DNA of 64,000 nt from JACCZR01 sp963830065 (GTDB lineage Bacteria; Actinomycetota; Thermoleophilia; Solirubrobacterales; Thermoleophilaceae), in NCBI GenBank assembly GCA_963830065.1, contig CAWHLA010000011.1, forward strand, positions 1 to 64,000. Reading direction: 5' to 3'. The position numbers and the translations under genes are program-made. Below are positions 48,716 to 57,346 of the stretch, in pieces. Under the pieces are notes generated by a model. The model saw nothing but the letters and a program-made list of their open reading frames with translations, was not told where the DNA came from and did no database searches. Position 1 is the first letter of the stretch. Every line of letters starts with the position of its first letter.

Positions 48716-51137
48716 GCAGCCGCCCCCCGATCTGCCCCAGCGCGGCCTCGATGGCCGACCGGTGCCCGGCCACCTCGTCGTCGGTGAGGGTGCGGTCCGG
48801 GGCGCGGAACTCCAGCCGCAGCGCCAGGGACTTGTGCCCCTCGCCCAGCTGCTCGCCGTGGAAGAGGTCGAACACCCGCGCGGAGCGCAGGAGCTCTCCC
48901 CCGCCGTCGGCCACCGCCTGCTGGACGCGGCTGGCCGGCACGTCCTCGGGTACCACCACCGCGATGTCCTGCAGGACCGCCGGGTAGCTGGTCACGTCCC
49001 GGAAGCCCGCCTCCGCCTCGGCGGCGATCACGGCGAGTGCGTCGACGTCCAGCTCGAAGGCGGCCGCCGGCCGGTCGCCCAGCTCCCAGTCGCGCGCCAC
49101 CAGCGGGTGCAGCTCGCCCAGCCACCCGATCTCCCGGTCGGCGGCGAGGATCGCCGCCGTACGCCCCGGGTGCAGGTACGCCCGTCGCCCGGGCTCGGCC
49201 CGCCACTCGACTCCCGCCGCGGCCAGCACCGCCTCCAGCACACCGCGCAGCACGTAGAAGTCGGTCTCCACCGGCGGGGAGCGCCAGCCGCCGTCCACGG
49301 TGCCCACCAACAGCGCGCCGAGATGGTGGCTCTCGTCGGAGGGACGGAGACCGCGGGGGGACTCCTGCGGCCCGTCGCCGGACATGGGCGGCGGGACCGC
49401 CGAGGGGCGGTAGACGTGCGCGGACTCGAACAGCGCCAGGTCGGGCCGGTCGTGGGCGGAGTTGTGGCGCGCGGCGTCCAGCAATCCCGGGAGCAGCAGC
49501 GGCCGCATCACGCTCTGGTCGGTGCTGAGCGGGTTGGCGATCACCAGCGCGGGGTCGTCGTCCCCCAGCCGCAGCCGATCGAGGGCGGTGGGTGCGATGA
49601 AGCTGTAGGAGACCGCCTCGGACAGGCCCCGGTCGCGCAGCGCGTCCTCCAAGCGGCGCCGCAGCCCCGAGTGCCCGGTCAGGCCGCCGATCGCCTCGCG
49701 CCGCGCGGGCAGGGTGGCCGGCAGCCGGTCGAGGCCGTGCACGCGCGCGACCTCCTCGATCACGTCGGCCTCGCGCTGGACGTCGGAGTCGCGCCAGTAG
49801 GGCACCCGCCAGCTGTCCTCGTTCTCCGCCTCGAATCCGAGCCGGCCCAGGATGGCGCCCGACTCTTCCGGCTCGATGCGCTCGCCCAGCAGCCGGTCCT
49901 GGCGCTCGGGACGGAGCCGCACGCTGCGCGGCGGCACCGGGCGCGGATAGGCGTCGATGGTCTCTCCCACCCTCCGCGCCCCGCTCAGCTCCACCATCAG
50001 CCGGGCGGCCAGGCGCTGGGCGGCCATCGCCTGCTCGGGGTGCAGCTGCTTCTCGAACCGTCCTGACGCCTCGGTGCGCAGCGGCAGCCGCTTCGAGGTG
50101 CGCAGGATGTTCGAGCCGACCCAGGTGGCCGCCTCCATCAGCACGCGCGTGGTGTCGTCGGAGACCTCGGAGATCTGCCCGCCCATGATCCCGGCGATCC
50201 CGCTCGCCCCCTCGGCGTCGCAGACCAGCGCCATGTCGGGGTCGAAGGTCCGCTCGACGTCGTCGAGGGTGACCATCGTCTCCCCCGGCTGCGCGCGCCG
50301 GACCACGATGCGCCCGCCGCGAACCTTGTCCAGGTCGAAGGCGTGGAGCGGCTGGGCAGTGGTCAGCATCACGTAGTTGGTGATGTCGACGACGTTCGAG
50401 ATCGGGCGCTGGCCGGCCGCCGCCAGGCGCTGCTTGAGCCAGACAGGCGACTCTCCCATCTGCACGCCCTCGAACACGCGCCCGGTGAACCGCAGGCAGA
50501 TGTCGGGGTCGGCGATCTCGATCGGTATGCCCTCTCCGGGCCCGGCCTCGACGTCGCGCTCGGACGGGTCTTCGGCCAGGGGCGCGCCGGTCAGCGCGTG
50601 CAGGTCGCGGGCTACGCCGTATACACCCAGCGCATCGGGGCGGTTGGGGTTGACCTCGAGCTCGAGGACCTCGTCGGCGATGGGCAGGTGGTCGGCCAGC
50701 GGGGTGCCGGCGGACCAGCCGGGGAGCTCGAGGATGCCCGCGTGGTCCTCGCCGATCCCCAGCTCGTCCTCGGCCAGGATCATGCCGCTGGACCTCACCC
50801 CGCGGAGCTCGGCCTCGCCGAGCTCGGTGCCGTCGGGCATCACCGCTCCCGGCCGCGCCACCGCCACCACCTGGCCGGCGGCCACGTTGGGGGCGCCGCA
50901 CACGATCGTCCGCGGCGCCGGCGAGCCGTCCTCGACGAGGCACACGCTCAGGCGGTCGGCGTTCGGGTGCGGGTTGGCCTCCAGCACCCGGCCCACGAAG
51001 AAGCCCGCCGGGTCACCCACCCCGACGCGGTCGATCCGCGCGACCTCGAGCCCAGCGCTCGTGAGCAGGTCGGCGATCTCGCCGGTCGAGAGGTCCGGGT
51101 CGCAGTAGGACCGCAGCCAGGACAGCGGCACCCTCAT
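48708..51137 (-). CDS. pheT: Phenylalanyl-tRNA synthetase beta subunit
   Basis: 809 residues from ATG 51137. An EMAP/tRNA-binding domain (FFVGRVLEANPHPNADRLSV), B3/B4 editing domain (IEIADPDICLRFTGRVFEGV, NYVMLTTAQPLHAFDLDKV), B5 and catalytic-like core (AIGGLTGHSGLRRRLEDALR), and ferredoxin-fold anticodon domain at the end (YPAVLQDIAVVVPEDVPASR). It pairs with PheS. It overlaps pheS by 4 nt (ATGA). Confidence 0.95.
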   Translation of the reverse strand: MRVPLSWLRSYCDPDLSTGEIADLLTSAGLEVARIDRVGVGDPAGFFVGRVLEANPHPNADRLSVCLVEDGSPAPRTIVCGAPNVAAGQVVAVARPGAVMPDGTELGEAELRGVRSSGMILAEDELGIGEDHAGILELPGWSAGTPLADHLPIADEVLELEVNPNRPDALGVYGVARDLHALTGAPLAEDPSERDVEAGPGEGIPIEIADPDICLRFTGRVFEGVQMGESPVWLKQRLAAAGQRPISNVVDITNYVMLTTAQPLHAFDLDKVRGGRIVVRRAQPGETMVTLDDVERTFDPDMALVCDAEGASGIAGIMGGQISEVSDDTTRVLMEAATWVGSNILRTSKRLPLRTEASGRFEKQLHPEQAMAAQRLAARLMVELSGARRVGETIDAYPRPVPPRSVRLRPERQDRLLGERIEPEESGAILGRLGFEAENEDSWRVPYWRDSDVQREADVIEEVARVHGLDRLPATLPARREAIGGLTGHSGLRRRLEDALRDRGLSEAVSYSFIAPTALDRLRLGDDDPALVIANPLSTDQSVMRPLLLPGLLDAARHNSAHDRPDLALFESAHVYRPSAVPPPMSGDGPQESPRGLRPSDESHHLGALLVGTVDGGWRSPPVETDFYVLRGVLEAVLAAAGVEWRAEPGRRAYLHPGRTAAILAADREIGWLGELHPLVARDWELGDRPAAAFELDVDALAVIAAEAEAGFRDVTSYPAVLQDIAVVVPEDVPASRVQQAVADGGGELLRSARVFDLFHGEQLGEGHKSLALRLEFRAPDRTLTDDEVAGHRSAIEAALGQIGGRLRA

Positions 51138-52198
51138 GCGCCGAACTGCTCCAGGAATCGGACGTCGTTCTCGAACATCAGGCGCAGGTCGGGCACGCCG
51201 TGCTTGAGCATCGCGATGCGGTCGATGCCCATGCCGAAGGCGAAGCCCTTCACCTTCTCGGAGTCGTAGCCGTTCTCGGCCACGAAGCCGAGCACGTTGG
51301 GGTCGACCATCCCCGAGCCGAGGATCTCGATCCACGCCGTGCCCTTGCACAGGTTGCAGCGCGAGCCGTCGGGCAGCCAGCCCTTGGCGTTGCAGGCGAA
51401 GCAGGAGATGTCCACCTCCACGCTGGGCTCGGTGAAGGGGAAGTAGCCCGAACGCAGGCGCACCTCACGCTCCTCGCCGAACATCTGGCGAGCGAAGGAG
51501 AGCAGGACGCCGCGCAGGTCGGCCAGGGTGATGTCCTCGTCGATGGCCAGCCCCTCGAGCTGGTGGAACATCGGCGTGTGGGTGGCGTCGGAGTCACGCC
51601 GGTACACGCGCCCGGGCACCACGATGTAGATCGGGGGCTCCTCGGCCTCCATCGACCGCACCTGCATCGGCGAGGTGTGGGTACGCAGCAGAACCTCGTC
51701 GGAGAGGTAGAAGGTGTCCTGCAGCATCCGCGCCGGGTGGTCGGGCGGGTGGTTGAGCGCGGTGAAGTTGTAGTAGTCGAACTCGACCTCGGGGCCCTCG
51801 ACCACCCTGAAGCCCAGCCCCACGAAGATGTCCTCCATCTCGCGCCGGGTCTGGGTCACCAGGTGCAGGTGCCCCGGCGGCCGCGGTGGGTCGCCGGGCA
51901 GCGTCACGTCGACACGGTCCTCGGCCAACCGGTGCTCGAGCTCGGCGCCCTGCAGCGCCTCGGCGCGCTCGGCCAGCACCGCCTCCAGCGCCTGCTTGAC
52001 CACGTTGGCCGCCTGGCCCGCTGGGCCTCGCTCCTCGGGCGGCAGCTCGCCGATGGAGCGCAGCGTCTGCGTCAGCTCGGACTTGCGCCCGAGGTAACGC
52101 ACGCGCAGCTCCTCGAGCTCGTCGGCGGTTCCGGCGCCCGCCACCGCCGCCTCGGCCTCGGCGTGGATCTCCCTGAGGCGAGCGGGGGCGTCAGCCAC
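51134..52198 (-). CDS. pheS: Phenylalanyl-tRNA synthetase alpha subunit
   Basis: 354 residues from GTG 52198. N-terminal coiled coil (ELRVRYLGRKSELTQTLRSI), then class II motifs: VEGPEVEFDYYNFTALNHPP, DTFYLSDEVLLRTHTSPMQV, YRRDSDATHTPMFHQLEGLA and GFAFGMGIDRIAMLKHGVPD. Two Cys pairs (C-F-A-C and C-N-L-C) around an insertion near residue 270 could bind zinc, as in many bacterial PheS. It overlaps the methyltransferase gene by 8 nt. Confidence 0.95.
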   Translation of the reverse strand: MADAPARLREIHAEAEAAVAGAGTADELEELRVRYLGRKSELTQTLRSIGELPPEERGPAGQAANVVKQALEAVLAERAEALQGAELEHRLAEDRVDVTLPGDPPRPPGHLHLVTQTRREMEDIFVGLGFRVVEGPEVEFDYYNFTALNHPPDHPARMLQDTFYLSDEVLLRTHTSPMQVRSMEAEEPPIYIVVPGRVYRRDSDATHTPMFHQLEGLAIDEDITLADLRGVLLSFARQMFGEEREVRLRSGYFPFTEPSVEVDISCFACNAKGWLPDGSRCNLCKGTAWIEILGSGMVDPNVLGFVAENGYDSEKVKGFAFGMGIDRIAMLKHGVPDLRLMFENDVRFLEQFGA

Positions 52199-52868
52199 GG
52201 TCGGCCATCCTATGCAGGCCGATGGCCGCCGCGGCGGCCACGTTGAGGGACTCGGGACCGTCGTCGCGCAGCGGGATCCGCGCGCTGTGCTCGGCCTGGG
52301 CGAGCACCTCGGCGGGCAGGCCGTCCCGCTCGCCGCCCAGGCACAGCACGGCCGGCCACGCCACGTCGCCCAGGGCCTGCTCGGCCCCCGCGTCGAGCGC
52401 CACCCGCGTGCCGGCCAACTCGTCGAACTGCGCCCGCGCCGGCGGACGCGCGAACACCGACCCCATGCTCGCCCGCACGGCCTTCGGCGAGTAGGGGTCG
52501 GCGCAGCCGGGACCGAGCACCACCGGGCCGTCGCAGAGGGCGTGCGCGGTACGGATTACGGTGCCCACGTTGCCGGGGTCGTGCACGCCGTGCAGGTACG
52601 CCGAAAGGTCCCCGCCCGGAGGCGAGAACCGGCGCCGGTAGACCCCGATCACCCGAGTGCCGGACCCCAGCGTGCTGACCTCGTCCAGCAACTCGGGCTC
52701 GACGTCCTCGCCCGCGATCAGCAGCACCGCGGGCTCCAGCCCCGCGGCCTCGGCGGCCTCGACCAGGTCCTCCCCCTCGGCCGCGAACAGGTCGAGCTTG
52801 TCCCGCCAGCGCCGGTCGGCCAGCTTGCGGATGGTCTTGAGGTGTTGGTTGTCGGGGGAGGTGATCAT
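52191..52868 (-). CDS. SpoU/TrmH-family RNA 2'-O-methyltransferase
   Basis: 225 residues from ATG 52868. The substrate-binding N-terminus is followed by the knot domain: YLHGVHDPGNVGTVIRTAHA, VVLGPGCADPYSPKAVRASM, VLCLGGERDGLPAEVL and GPESLNVAAAAAIGLHRM, the three SPOUT motifs with Asn/Arg and Ser-Leu-Asn-Val. It methylates a ribose in rRNA or tRNA; the target is not predictable. It is the first gene after the rplT terminator and shares 8 nt with pheS. Confidence 0.9.
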   Translation of the reverse strand: MITSPDNQHLKTIRKLADRRWRDKLDLFAAEGEDLVEAAEAAGLEPAVLLIAGEDVEPELLDEVSTLGSGTRVIGVYRRRFSPPGGDLSAYLHGVHDPGNVGTVIRTAHALCDGPVVLGPGCADPYSPKAVRASMGSVFARPPARAQFDELAGTRVALDAGAEQALGDVAWPAVLCLGGERDGLPAEVLAQAEHSARIPLRDDGPESLNVAAAAAIGLHRMADRG

Positions 52869-52880
52869 TGCGTCAGGAAC

Positions 52881-52906
52881 AAAAAAGGGCGCCTCGCTGG
52901 GCGCCC
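52881..52906 (-). terminator. Rho-independent terminator of the infC-rpmI-rplT operon
   Basis: On the minus strand GGGCGCC (52906-52900), six-base loop, GGCGCCC (52893-52887), then six T (52886-52881). It is the only textbook stem plus U-run in this part of the window. It separates rplT from trmH, whose ATG is only 13 nt beyond the T-run. Confidence 0.8.
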
Positions 52907-52933
52907 CGGTCGGTCCTGCGTCTGCCTGGTCGA

Positions 52934-53293
52934 TCAGGCAGCCGCAGCCTCGCGGGCGCGCTCGGCAAAACGTCGGAAGGTCTCGGGATCGCGGACGGCG
53001 ATGTCGGCCAGCACCTTGCGGTCCAGCTCGACGCCGGCCACCTTGAGACCGTGCATGAAGGTCGCGTAGGTCATGCCCTCGCGGCGGGCGGCCGCGTTGA
53101 TGCGCTGGATCCACAGGCGGCGGAAGTCACGCTTGCGGTTGCGGCGGTCGCGATAGGCGTAGCCCTCCGCCTTGAGGACCGCCTCCTTGGCGCGCTTGTA
53201 CGACGAGTGGGACTGGCCGCGGAAGCCCTTGGCCCGCTCCAGGGTCGCCCGGCGCTTCTTGCGCGCGTGCACTGAGCGCTTGACGCGGCTCAC
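52934..53293 (-). CDS. rplT: Ribosomal protein L20
   Basis: 119 residues. MSRVKRSVHARKKRRATLER, AKGFRGQSHSSYKRAKEAVL, RDRRNRKRDFRRLWIQRINA and GVELDRKVLADIAVRDPETF. It is essential early in 50S assembly. In many bacteria L20 also represses its own operon by binding the leader. It overlaps rpmI by 4 nt. Confidence 0.97.
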   Translation of the reverse strand: MSRVKRSVHARKKRRATLERAKGFRGQSHSSYKRAKEAVLKAEGYAYRDRRNRKRDFRRLWIQRINAAARREGMTYATFMHGLKVAGVELDRKVLADIAVRDPETFRRFAERAREAAAA

Positions 53294-53487
53294 TTGGGCC
53301 CCAGCATCCGCTTGACCCGCTGCTTTTCGCTGCCCTCGATCTTGACCGGCCGGCCCAGCCGCCGCAGCCGCTTGGGCCGCTTGTGCTGGAGGTTGTGGCT
53401 GGTGAAGGCATGCCGGCCGCGGACCTTGCCGCTGCCGGTCTTCTTGAAGCGCTTCTTCGCGCCCGAGTGGGACTTCATCTTGGGCAT
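53290..53487 (-). CDS. rpmI: Ribosomal protein L35
   Basis: 65 residues. MPKMKSHSGAKKRFKKTGSG, KVRGRHAFTSHNLQHKRPKR, then KRMLGPK. Normal length. It lies 13 nt after infC and overlaps rplT by 4 nt. Confidence 0.97.
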   Translation of the reverse strand: MPKMKSHSGAKKRFKKTGSGKVRGRHAFTSHNLQHKRPKRLRRLGRPVKIEGSEKQRVKRMLGPK

Positions 53488-53500
53488 GAGCCGGAAAAGG

Positions 53501-54091
53501 TTAGCTGGCGTCTGCCGAGCCGTCGGAGGATTCGTCCTCCGCGTGCTTCTTGCTCGGCGAAAGCAGCATCGTCATGTTGCGGCCGTCCTGCTGGGGCCGC
53601 TGCTCGACGGTCCCGATCTCGGCCACGTCGTCGGCCAGGCGCAGAAGTAGGCGCTCCCCGCGCTCGGGGTGGGTCTGCTCGCGGCCGCGGAACATGATCG
53701 TCACCTTCACGCGGTCGTCGCCGTTGAGGAACCGGGCGACGTGGTTCTTCTTGGTCTCGTAGTCGTTGTCAGCGATCTTCGGCCGCAGCTTGATCTCGCG
53801 GACGTTGACCTGCTTCTGGTGGCGGCGCGCTTGCTTGGCCTTCTGCTCCTGCTCGTACTTGTACTTCGAGTAGTCGAGCACCCGGCACACGGGCGGGCGC
53901 GCTTCGGCGGCCACCTCGACGAGATCGAGGTCGCGCTCCTGGGCGTACCGCAACGCCTCATCCGTGTCGACCACTCCGACCTGGTTGCCGTCCTCTCCGA
54001 TCAGACGGACCTGAGGAACGCGAATGCGCTCGTTGATGCGGGTCTCGTCGCGCTCTGGCGGGCGCCGATCGAACCTACGCGGGATCGGCAC
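53501..54091 (-). CDS. infC: Translation initiation factor IF-3
   Basis: 196 residues from GTG 54091. N-terminal domain INERIRVPQVRLIGEDGNQV, linker, and C-terminal domain KQVNVREIKLRPKIADNDYE, FLNGDDRVKVTIMFRGREQT. It has an extra N-terminal segment (RRFDRRPPERDETR) and an acidic tail (EDESSDGSADAS). Many infC genes use a rare AUU-type start for self-control; here the visible start is GTG, so that switch is not evident. Confidence 0.95.
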   Translation of the reverse strand: MPIPRRFDRRPPERDETRINERIRVPQVRLIGEDGNQVGVVDTDEALRYAQERDLDLVEVAAEARPPVCRVLDYSKYKYEQEQKAKQARRHQKQVNVREIKLRPKIADNDYETKKNHVARFLNGDDRVKVTIMFRGREQTHPERGERLLLRLADDVAEIGTVEQRPQQDGRNMTMLLSPSKKHAEDESSDGSADAS

Positions 54092-54161
54092 TAAGCGTGA
54101 CTCTTGCTAGACGGCAAAGGCAGTGGGGACGGGAGAAACGGAAACTGAGGGCACGGGCGCT

Positions 54162-54194
54162 TCAGGAGCGGCGCGTGATGTGGGTGCCCTTCAT
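54162..54194 (-). CDS. Ten-codon ORF between thrS and infC
   Basis: MKGTHITRRS then TGA. Its ATG overlaps the thrS stop (ATGA). A perfect TATACT at 54204-54209 lies 9 nt upstream, inside thrS. It could be translated from its own leaderless transcript or by coupling. It sits 70 nt ahead of infC, where L20-type operons carry regulatory leaders. Translation is unproven. Confidence 0.3.
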   Translation of the reverse strand: MKGTHITRRS

Positions 54195-56128
54195 GTACCG
54201 GCGAGTATAGCGGGGCTCGGTAGTCGCTCCGCATGTGCTTCCAGCCCGGCGCGGGCGAACTCGGCGACCTCCACGGAGCCCAGGTCGCCCTCGCGGTGGC
54301 GACGTACCGCGACCGTCCCCGCCTCGGCCTCGTCGTCGCCCACGATGAGCATGTACGGCACCTTGCGCAGCTCGGCCTCGCGGATCTTGCGGCCCACCGA
54401 CTCCGTGCGGTCGTCTACCCCGACGCGCAGGCCCTCCAGCTGCTCGGCGACCTGGCGCGCGTAGTCCACGTGGCGGTCCGAGATCGGCAGCACCACCGCC
54501 TGCTCGGGCGCCAGCCAGAACGGGAACTCGCCGGCGTAGTGCTCGGTGAGGATGCCGATGAAGCGCTCGAAAGAGCCCATCAGCGCGCGGTGGATCATCA
54601 CCGGGCGGTGCTCGGCGTTGTCGGCGCCGGTGTAGGCGAGCTCGAACTGCTCGGGCATGTAGTAGTCCAGCTGCACGGTGCCGAGCTGCCACGAGCGGCC
54701 GATCGAGTCGGTCATGTGCAGGTCGATCTTCGGGCCGTAGAAGGCGCCGTCGCCCTCGTTGAGCTCGTACTCCAGCCCGCGGTTGTCCAGCGCCTGCTTG
54801 AGCACCGCCTCGGCCTTGTCCCACATCTCGTCGGTGCCCACGCGCTTGTCGGGACGCGTCGAGAGCTCCAGCCGCGGCTCGAAGCCGAACAGGTCGTAGA
54901 TGAAGAAGCCGAAGTCCAGGCAGCGGACGATCTCCTCCTCGAGCTGGTCCTCGGTGCAGAAGACGTGGGCGTCGTCCTGGGTGATGTGCCGCACCCGCAA
55001 CAGCCCGTGGAGGGTGCCGCTGGGCTCATGGCGGTGGACGAGCCCCTGCTCGGCCATCCGCAGCGGCAGCTCGCGGTAGGAGCGCGCGGCGGACTTGTAC
55101 AGCTGGACGTGGGCCGGACAGTTCATGGGCTTGAGGCCCATGGGCCGGTCCTCCACGTCGGTGAAGTACATGTTGTCCCGGTAGACGTGCCAGTGGCCCG
55201 ACTGCTTCCACAGCTCGGAGTCGTAGAGGATCGGCGTGCGGACCTCGGTATAGCCGCGGGCGGCGTTCTCGGTGCGCCACAGGTCGGTCAGCTCGTTCCA
55301 CAGCGCCGCCCCGTTCGGCTGCCAGAACGGCGAGCCCGGCGAGAGCTCGGAGAACATGAACAGCCCCAGCTCCTTGCCGAGCTTGCGGTGATCGCGGGCG
55401 CGTGCCTCCTCGAGCCGCTGGAGGTGCTCCTCCAGCTCCTCCTTGGACCCGAACGCGGTGCCGTAGACGCGGGTGAGCATCTTGCGGCTGGAGTCGCCGC
55501 GCCAGTAGGCCCCCGCCACCCCGGTGAGCTTGAACGCCTTGATGCGCTTGGTCGAGGGCGCGTGGGGGCCGCGGCAGAGGTCCAGGAACGGGCCGTTGGA
55601 GTACATCGAGACGTGGTCGACGCCCTGGTCGCGGATCAGGTCCTCGATCAGCTCGACCTTGTAGTCCTCGCCCTCGCGGGCGAAGTGGTCCAACGCGTCG
55701 CCCGTCGACCACTCGCTCCGCTCGAACGGCTCATCGGCCTTGATGTGCTCGCGCATCTTCTCCTCGATGCGCGGGAGGTCGTCCTCGGAGAGGCTTACCC
55801 CCTCGGGGAACTCGAAGTCGTAGTAGAAGCCGTCCTCGATCGGCGGCCCGATCGACACCTTGGTGCCCGGCCACAGCTCGGTGACCGCTTCGGCCATGAC
55901 GTGGGCGGCGTCGTGGCGGATGAGCCACAGGCCGTCCTCGTCACGCGCGGTGGCGATCTCGATATGCGCGCCGTCGGGCAGCGGCGCGGAGAGGTCGCGC
56001 AGCTCGCCGTCGACCTTCACGCCCAGCGCCGCCCGGGCCAGGCCGGAGCCGATGGTCGCCGCGGCGTCGGCCCCCGTGGCGCCCTCGGGGAGCTCCAGCG
56101 GGGTGCCGTCGGGAAGGTGGACCGTCAT
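54191..56128 (-). CDS. thrS: Threonyl-tRNA synthetase
   Basis: 645 residues. TGS domain at 1-60 (VHLPDGTPLELPEGATGADA), second N-domain with zinc-type H-x-x-x-H (RHDAAHVMAEAVTELWPGTK), catalytic class II core (PMGLKPMNCPAHVQLYKSAA, QDDAHVFCTEDQLEEEIVRC, RPVMIHRALMGSFERFIGIL) and anticodon domain (LPISDRHVDYARQVAEQLEG). It charges threonine and edits mis-charged serine. It overlaps the glycosyltransferase gene upstream by 4 nt. Confidence 0.95.
   Translation of the reverse strand: MTVHLPDGTPLELPEGATGADAAATIGSGLARAALGVKVDGELRDLSAPLPDGAHIEIATARDEDGLWLIRHDAAHVMAEAVTELWPGTKVSIGPPIEDGFYYDFEFPEGVSLSEDDLPRIEEKMREHIKADEPFERSEWSTGDALDHFAREGEDYKVELIEDLIRDQGVDHVSMYSNGPFLDLCRGPHAPSTKRIKAFKLTGVAGAYWRGDSSRKMLTRVYGTAFGSKEELEEHLQRLEEARARDHRKLGKELGLFMFSELSPGSPFWQPNGAALWNELTDLWRTENAARGYTEVRTPILYDSELWKQSGHWHVYRDNMYFTDVEDRPMGLKPMNCPAHVQLYKSAARSYRELPLRMAEQGLVHRHEPSGTLHGLLRVRHITQDDAHVFCTEDQLEEEIVRCLDFGFFIYDLFGFEPRLELSTRPDKRVGTDEMWDKAEAVLKQALDNRGLEYELNEGDGAFYGPKIDLHMTDSIGRSWQLGTVQLDYYMPEQFELAYTGADNAEHRPVMIHRALMGSFERFIGILTEHYAGEFPFWLAPEQAVVLPISDRHVDYARQVAEQLEGLRVGVDDRTESVGRKIREAELRKVPYMLIVGDDEAEAGTVAVRRHREGDLGSVEVAEFARAGLEAHAERLPSPAILAGT
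54204..54209 (-). promoter_or_regulatory. Consensus -10 inside the end of thrS, ahead of infC
   Basis: TATACT on the minus strand, the closest match to the consensus found in the window. Its position suggests an internal promoter for infC-rpmI-rplT independent of thrS. Confidence 0.5.
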
Positions 56129-57333
56129 GCGCTCAAGGTATTCGCCAGCAGGCGGAGCTCTCCCTCGAGCGACCGGGTGACCAGATGGCGCTCGCGCACG
56201 TGCTCACGGCCGGCCCGGCCCATCTCCACCGCCGCGCCTGGGTCGCCCACCAGCTCGATCAGGCGCTCGGCAGTCTGCCCGGCGCCGTCGGTGAGGTAGC
56301 CGTCGATGCCGTCGCGCACCTGCAGCGGCACGCCGCCGTCGGGGCCGCCGATCACCGGCGTGCCCTTCCACAGCGCCTCCGAGGCGGCCAGTCCGTAGCC
56401 CTCCCGCAGCGCGCGGTGCAAGCTCACCCGGGCCAGGCGCTGAACGGCGCCGAGCTCCAGCTGACCCGCTCCGGTGTAGCTGGTCAGCAACAGCACGCCC
56501 TCCTGGCCGGCGGCGTAGTCGCTCAGCTCCTTGAGCGCCGGCCAATCGTCGCCCAGGTCGGTCATCAGCACCAGCTGGAGGTCGGGAAGCTCCTCGCGTG
56601 CGAGCGCGAAGGCCTCGAGCGTCTCGTGCGGGTCCTTCCAGCGGTCCAGCGACATGACCTGGCACGCCATCGGGCGGTCGAGGTCGAGGCCCAGCGAGCG
56701 ACCGACCCGCCCGGTGAGCCACGGCGAGCTGTCGGCGTTGCGCACGCTCAGGGGATCGATGCCCGGCGCAATCGCCTCCGGCCTCGAGGCCCGGCGGCGC
56801 GAAGCCCTCCGCGGCCACCGCCCGCGCGGCGCAGGCCTCGGCCAGCGGCCGGGCGCGCTGCCAGGCGGCGGACTCGGCCTGCCCGGCGTCGACGTGGCAG
56901 CGCCACACCACCGGCTTGTCGGTCGCGTTCGCCAGGCCCAGGGCGCCGGGGTCGTGCAGCACCAGCACGTCGTGGGCGGGCAGCGCGTGCCCCGCCTGCC
57001 GGCACTGCGTCCTCGTAGGCAGCGAAGTCATCGTCCGATATCGCGGTCTCCGCTCCCTGGAGGCCGTCGCGCAGCGCCTGCCCCACTCCGCCCTCGCCGA
57101 ACAGCACCCGCCACTCGACCCGCAGGCCGGCGTCCGCGGCCAACGGCAGCAACGCGCCCAGGCTCTCGGCCACCCTGCGGCCACCGCCGGCCGCGGTCAC
57201 GTGCAAGGACGCGGGCGCCGCGCAGCGGGCGGGCAGCCGCGTGGACTCGCTCGACGGCGTCGGCGCCTGCGACGGGCGCGTGGGCCGCAAGCGACCCCCG
57301 CCCGACCGCCATGGGCTGAAGGTCTGCGGTCAC
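56125..57333 (-). pseudogene. TreT-like family-4 glycosyltransferase, frameshifted
   Basis: The N-terminus is read in one frame from 57333 (AVERVHAAARPLRGARVL). The next frame gives HVTAAGGGRRVAESLGALLP, LRVEWRVLFGEGGVGQALRD and ISDDDFAAYEDA. A third gives HDVLVLHDPGALGLANATDK, VVWRCHVDAGQAESAAW. The final frame from 56745 gives SLDRWKDPHETLEAFALARE, LHRALREGYGLAASEALWKG and TPVIGGPDGGVPLQVRDGID. The order and length (~400) match trehalose-synthase/TreT-type GT4 enzymes, which join UDP- or ADP-glucose to glucose. At least three indels interrupt it. Because thrS depends on it for position, errors in the assembled sequence are as likely as decay. Confidence 0.6.
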
Positions 57334-57346
57334 GGCGGCGAAGCCT

